Part shown: positions 60,306 through 64,000 of the stretch, in pieces
Layout: every line of letters starts with the position of its first letter
How positions within the stretch are numbered: position 1 is the stretch's first letter
Source: Nematostella vectensis
Taxonomy: Eukaryota > Cnidaria > Anthozoa > Actiniaria > Edwardsiidae
Direction of reading: 5' to 3'
Length of the DNA: 64,000 bases
Assembly: GCF_932526225.1 (NCBI RefSeq)
Contig: NC_064040.1
Span: 11,880,856 to 11,944,855, forward strand
Made by a program: the position numbers and the translations under genes
The notes under the pieces: generated by a model
The model's input: only the letters and a program-made list of their open reading frames with translations
The model's database searches: none
Told to the model about the DNA's origin: nothing

Positions 60306-62271
60306 CTATAGCATGTAGATAGGCCAATATATGATATTGAATACTAGGAAGAATGATGGAAACAAAACACGGGAGTAGCGATCCACCAAGTTCACTCTCG
60401 GCACCAGGTTCTCGTCGGAAGGCACCGATTTTCCATCCAAAGCACTGGGTACGAGGTTTACCGCTGACCATGCCGCCGCCTCGGTTGAGCTTTTTGAAGT
60501 GGGCCCGAGTCGGCCAAAAGCTGCCATTTTGAAGTTCATCGATTGACCTTTCATTCTTCGCAGCAGTCGAACGGTTTCTTTGTTACCCTTGAAAACACGG
60601 AACAACAAGCTAAGTATGAAGTAGCATGGAGCCGAGATGCAGGAAGAAATAGAGAGATGGAAAAATGGGTCCCAGGAGAGGCTAGATTATGATATACTTG
60701 GCGTTTCTGAGCTTATTCTAATGTATGTCGCTGGATAAAGATTATTGTACTGATAACTATTATCTGGCGCTGGTATATCCAAGATTGCAGTCCCAGTGCA
60801 CCTCGGCCTTCAGGAGCAACACAGGATTCCCAATATTCGAAAACAAAACATTTACATATAACCCGAATGAGAGCAAGCAGGCTTATAGTCATGTCATGTA
60901 ATATTACTAGCAGATATTCTTATTTCAACAGCATCTTACTTGCTTTGTAGGGGACTTAGAATTGGGTGTGCTTTTGTGTCATTAGAGGGAGCGGGGAGGA
61001 GCGAAACAATACAAAACAGAGGAATATGAATCTTGAAGATTTTCTGAAGATTTCTTGATCATATTTTGTAGCCTGGGTACCAAGCGTTTCTTCTTAGTTT
61101 CAGCAGGAATAGAGACATTTATCGCGCGGCCATACTCTTCGCTCGCTCTCTATTCCTGCTGAAACAGAAACGCTTGCTACGTAGGCTACATATTTTGGAG
61201 AAAAATCTCCGGGAAAATCAGCTTTCATAGTTCTCATGACCTGATGAATCTAAATCCTTACTGTGGCCTTCTCCATGTGGGTCTGCTTCTGTTGCTGGGC
61301 GACCTGGAACACCGCCCTGTCTTTTTTTGTGATGTTGTAATGCACGCATGCGTACTCGATCAGAGACGCAAAGACCAGCGTGAACGACACAAACATGTAA
61401 ACATCCAGGGACTTGACATACGGGACCTTTGGCAGGGACGATTGGACGCCGAAAAGAAGTGTCGTCATCGATAGTACAGTTGTGATCCCGAGAGCGATAC
61501 GAGCGGGCGTCGAGTGACTATCGATCCAAAATGATATCTTAAAGAAAGTAGTGCGACGAATCAAATGATGCGTCACTGGGATAACAAAAGACATAGCTTG
61601 AAAGTTGAAACCTAAATAGCTGTTTTGCAGCTCTTATGGTCAATAGATTACTTTATTGACGCCATATGCAAAATGAATCCGTACTAAAGGCGGGTCAAGG
61701 ATGTTAAAATGCACAGGAGAGTGGCTGAATACACTTGGCATAATCATTTATGTTTTTCAGTTTATACGGGGCAGCCCTGGGCAAAACCGTAGTCTTAACA
61801 GACAAACAATGTTAATGACATTTTCTATATAAATCTCGAGCAAATACTACTTCACATTTTAATATCATGTATGACTGGCATCATGAATGAAATCATAAAA
61901 CATACATCAGATATTGGATGGCGGGGATAGACATACCCAAGAGAGAAAGACGATCATTGCGCATGGCAAGAAGATCTGGATGACGTAATAAAGCGCTCTT
62001 CTTGTCATAGTGAACTCGGCAACAATCCCTGAAAAAGACCCTGGAAAAAGATAACAGTCGGCAAAGTACATCGGGAGATCACCCTGGTCCTGGAAATCAC
62101 TTGTATTTTGTTTGGACAAGTGTTTACCTGTGACATAATGCGAAATTTTTGTAAAAGTCTGGATTTTCCACAGTGTGAACTTTGTGAGAGCAAGGTCTTG
62201 TTTTACTTTAATATCCTCATCGCTTCTACCGAGACGCCATTTGTAGACGACGTCATTGATGGGGTATCCAA
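60306..62271 (-). CDS. Cys-loop ligand-gated ion channel, anion (GABA-A/glycine receptor) type, 3' part
   Basis: Exons seen: 62271-62128, 62040-61937, 61537-61262, 60587-60306, all in phase; the gene's 5' part lies beyond the right edge or is unrecognised. It encodes the last extracellular strands (GYPINDVVYKWRLGRSDE and RALYYVIQIFLPCAMIVFLS, leading into M1), then ISFWIDSHSTPARIALGI into M2. The PAR triplet before M2 marks anion-selective members (cation channels have GEK). M2 keeps the central Leu (TTVLSMTT). SLPKVPYVKSLD leads to M3 (VYMFVSFTLVFASLIEYA). The intracellular loop is about 90 residues, followed by M4 (VDRYSRVLFPSFFLVFNIIY) and a stop. Without the ligand-binding loops the agonist cannot be named. 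The Cys-loop itself is not in the window. Confidence 0.92.
61070..61195. mobile_element. Foldback MITE, about 120 bp
   Basis: TAGCCTGGGTACCAAGCGTTTC and TTTCAGCAGGAATAGAGA pair with TCTCTATTCCTGCTGAAA and GAAACGCTTGCTACGTAGGCTA, around a loop near GCGCGGCCATAC. It lies in the intron before the last receptor exon. Confidence 0.8.
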
Positions 62272-62984
62272 CTGGAACAGCACAAAGAGAAGGAAAAAAT
62301 AAGAGACATTTCTCCCATCATCATTTCTCCCATCAAAAGAGAAGGAAAAAGTAAGAGACATTTCTCCTATCAACTTTATAGCTCTAGATCGTCATGTATG
62401 GCTTCGATGGTGGGTTTACAACTTGGAGGCTAAAAAGAAAGTTAAAGGATATGATAGTGGCTTATAAACCAGAACCACAACAAAGTCGACATTCTTTTAC
62501 GATGTCATCTAGGGAAATCCAAGGTTGCTATTGATGGCGGTAAGAAATGATCTCATCTTTTAAGAAATTTTTTGAATAAAAATTCCTAATCAAACCATAA
62601 CACGCACCCCCCTGTGAACGCGCCTGGATGGTATTCGATATAGGAAGCCCTAATTTACACTAATTCATTGTATAGGTTTTTATTGGTTCCTTGTAGGTTT
62701 TGCCAACATCAACAGCACGGAAAATAAAATAAAAAATGACTGGCCCTCATCCTACGCGTCCTTGGTGGATTTTCCAATGGGAGGACGTTCCCGTTTATTA
62801 CATAACGATGGGAGTACATATCAAGCGATATTGGGAACCCAGCAGGACAGATGGGAAGAAATGCTTAATGGCCTTTTGCTTTACTTAACCCACCCCATGT
62901 CATATTATTCATTCTGCCATTATAACATCTGCTGCACTGCAACATACAGAGCCTCAAATATTGGGAAACCATAAGGAATTTTTT

Positions 62985-63186
62985 TGGTGGGACACGATAC
63001 AGAAAAAAAAGAAAATATTTTGGACACGATACAGAAATAAAAACAAATATTGGGGGGCAAGATACAGAAACATTTTACAATATTGAGGGGCACAGTCACG
63101 CCCCAACTGTTCATTTCCTTACATTTTTTTAAAGTACTTGGGGAAGTACACGCCCACAGTGCCCCACCTCCTGCTACAGCCCTGGC
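62985..63186. mobile_element. Related copy of the foldback at 43183-43327
   Basis: Reverse complement of 63060-63186 reads GGGCTGTAGCAGGAGGTGGG then GCACTGTGGGCG and GGGGCGTGACTGTGCCCC, the same order of blocks as the element at 43183-43327. ACACGATACAGAAA is locally repeated at its other end. Confidence 0.65.
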
Positions 63187-63289
63187 GTACTAAGTGCATC
63201 TCGAACTTTACTTATCTTTACTTATCATGCAGTATCTCTTCTTACTTCAGCTTACACTTAGCTCCCCGGTCCTAGCTCCCCTTATAGAA

Positions 63290-64000
63290 ATTAACAAACC
63301 CTTGCTCAGACGTCATTGATGGGGTATACAACTGGAACGGCACAGAGAGGCATACTACGTGTATTTCTAGCCTTACTTATCTTTATTTATCATGCGGTAT
63401 ATCTTCTTACTTCAGCTTACCTTAGCTGACCTTATAAAAATTAACATACCCTTGGACGGACGTCAATGATGGGGTATCCAACTGGAACAGCACAGAGAGG
63501 CATACTACGTGTATTTCTTGCCTTACTTATCTTTATTTATCATGCGGTATATCTTCTTACTTCAGCTTACCTTAGCTGACCTTATAAAAATTAACATACC
63601 CTTGGACGGACGTCAATGATGGGGTATCCAACTAGAACAGCACAGAGAGGAATACTACGTGTATTTCTAGCCTTACTTATCTTTACTTATCTTGCAGTAT
63701 CTCTTCTTGCTTCAGCTTACCTTAGCTGACCTTATAAAAATTAACATACCCTTGGACGGACGTCAATGATGGGGTATCCAACTGGAACAGCACAGAGAGG
63801 AATACTACGTGTATTTCTAGCCCAACTTATCTTTACTTATCTTGCAGTATCTCTTCTTACTTCAGCTTACCTTAGCTGACCTTATAAAAATTAACATACC
63901 CTTGGACGGACGTCAATGATGGGGTATCCAACTGTAACAGCACAGAGAGGAATACTACGTGTATTTCTAGCCTTACTTATCTTTACTTATCTTGCAGTAT
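63290..64000 (-). repeat. 150-bp tandem array containing a splice acceptor and exon head
   Basis: Units start at 63301, 63451, 63601, 63751 and 63901, exactly 150 bp apart, and run off the right edge. On the gene strand each has TGTGCTGTTCCAG followed by TTGGATACCCCATCATTGAC GTC, i.e. the acceptor and first about 22 bases of the receptor exon at 62271, then CGTCCAAGG and a donor-like GTATGT. The unit nearest the real exon (63301) is the most diverged and carries a stop. Confidence 0.93.

Noticed and set aside
61250..61261. Stop codon shortly after M3 as the natural end of the receptor
   Set aside because: The frame reaches TAG only by reading through a good donor (ACA|GTAAGG); splicing there joins in phase to an exon with a clear M4, as the family requires.

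Overview
The window looks like nuclear DNA of an animal, most likely an anthozoan cnidarian of the Nematostella type. That is an inference: the genes are intron-rich with GT-AG introns, the introns sit at old animal positions, the proteins resemble vertebrate ones, and the introns are full of minisatellites and foldback elements. Nothing prokaryotic is present (no operons, CRISPR, tRNA or rRNA was recognised). Exon models below were joined by hand from splice sites, reading phase and family resemblance; there is no transcript support.

Layout. 1-1001: a 35-bp minisatellite and a foldback element. 1002-10081 (-): a complete DEAD-box helicase gene of the DDX47/Rrp3 type (15 exons, 446 aa). 10082-10544: a short divergent promoter. 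10545-29307 (+): a 31-exon gene for a 1008-aa protein with a coiled-coil-like N-terminal part and a HEAT-repeat C-terminal part, probably HEATR4. 29308-31498: no gene. 31499-35673 (+): a calmodulin-like gene with four intact EF-hands. 36940-37803 (-): a broken rhodopsin-class GPCR. 39436-44931 (-) and 46916-51450 (-): two more calmodulin/troponin-C-like genes whose C-terminal EF-hands have lost ligands. 51451-54439: no gene, with a large 46-bp minisatellite. 54440-58732 (-): an otopetrin-type proton channel. 60306-62271 (-), running off the right edge: the 3' part of an anion-type Cys-loop receptor gene.

The genes do not form a pathway. The three EF-hand genes are the only evident paralogue cluster: they share an intron right after or near the start codon and phase-1 introns before the first EF-hand, in EF-hand 2 and in EF-hand 4.

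The most unusual signal is in the repeats. In several introns the tandem array is built from the neighbouring exon-intron junction: exon tail plus 5' splice site (17262-17756, 28590-29190, 40205-40556, probably 8448-9835) or 3' splice site plus exon head (63290-64000). Two further arrays (18055-18859, 42606-43440) run directly into a 3' splice site. I propose this as the window's candidate for an undescribed process: minisatellite birth by tandem duplication across splice junctions. At least eight foldback/terminal-inverted-repeat families occur, most of them with two or more copies inside the window.
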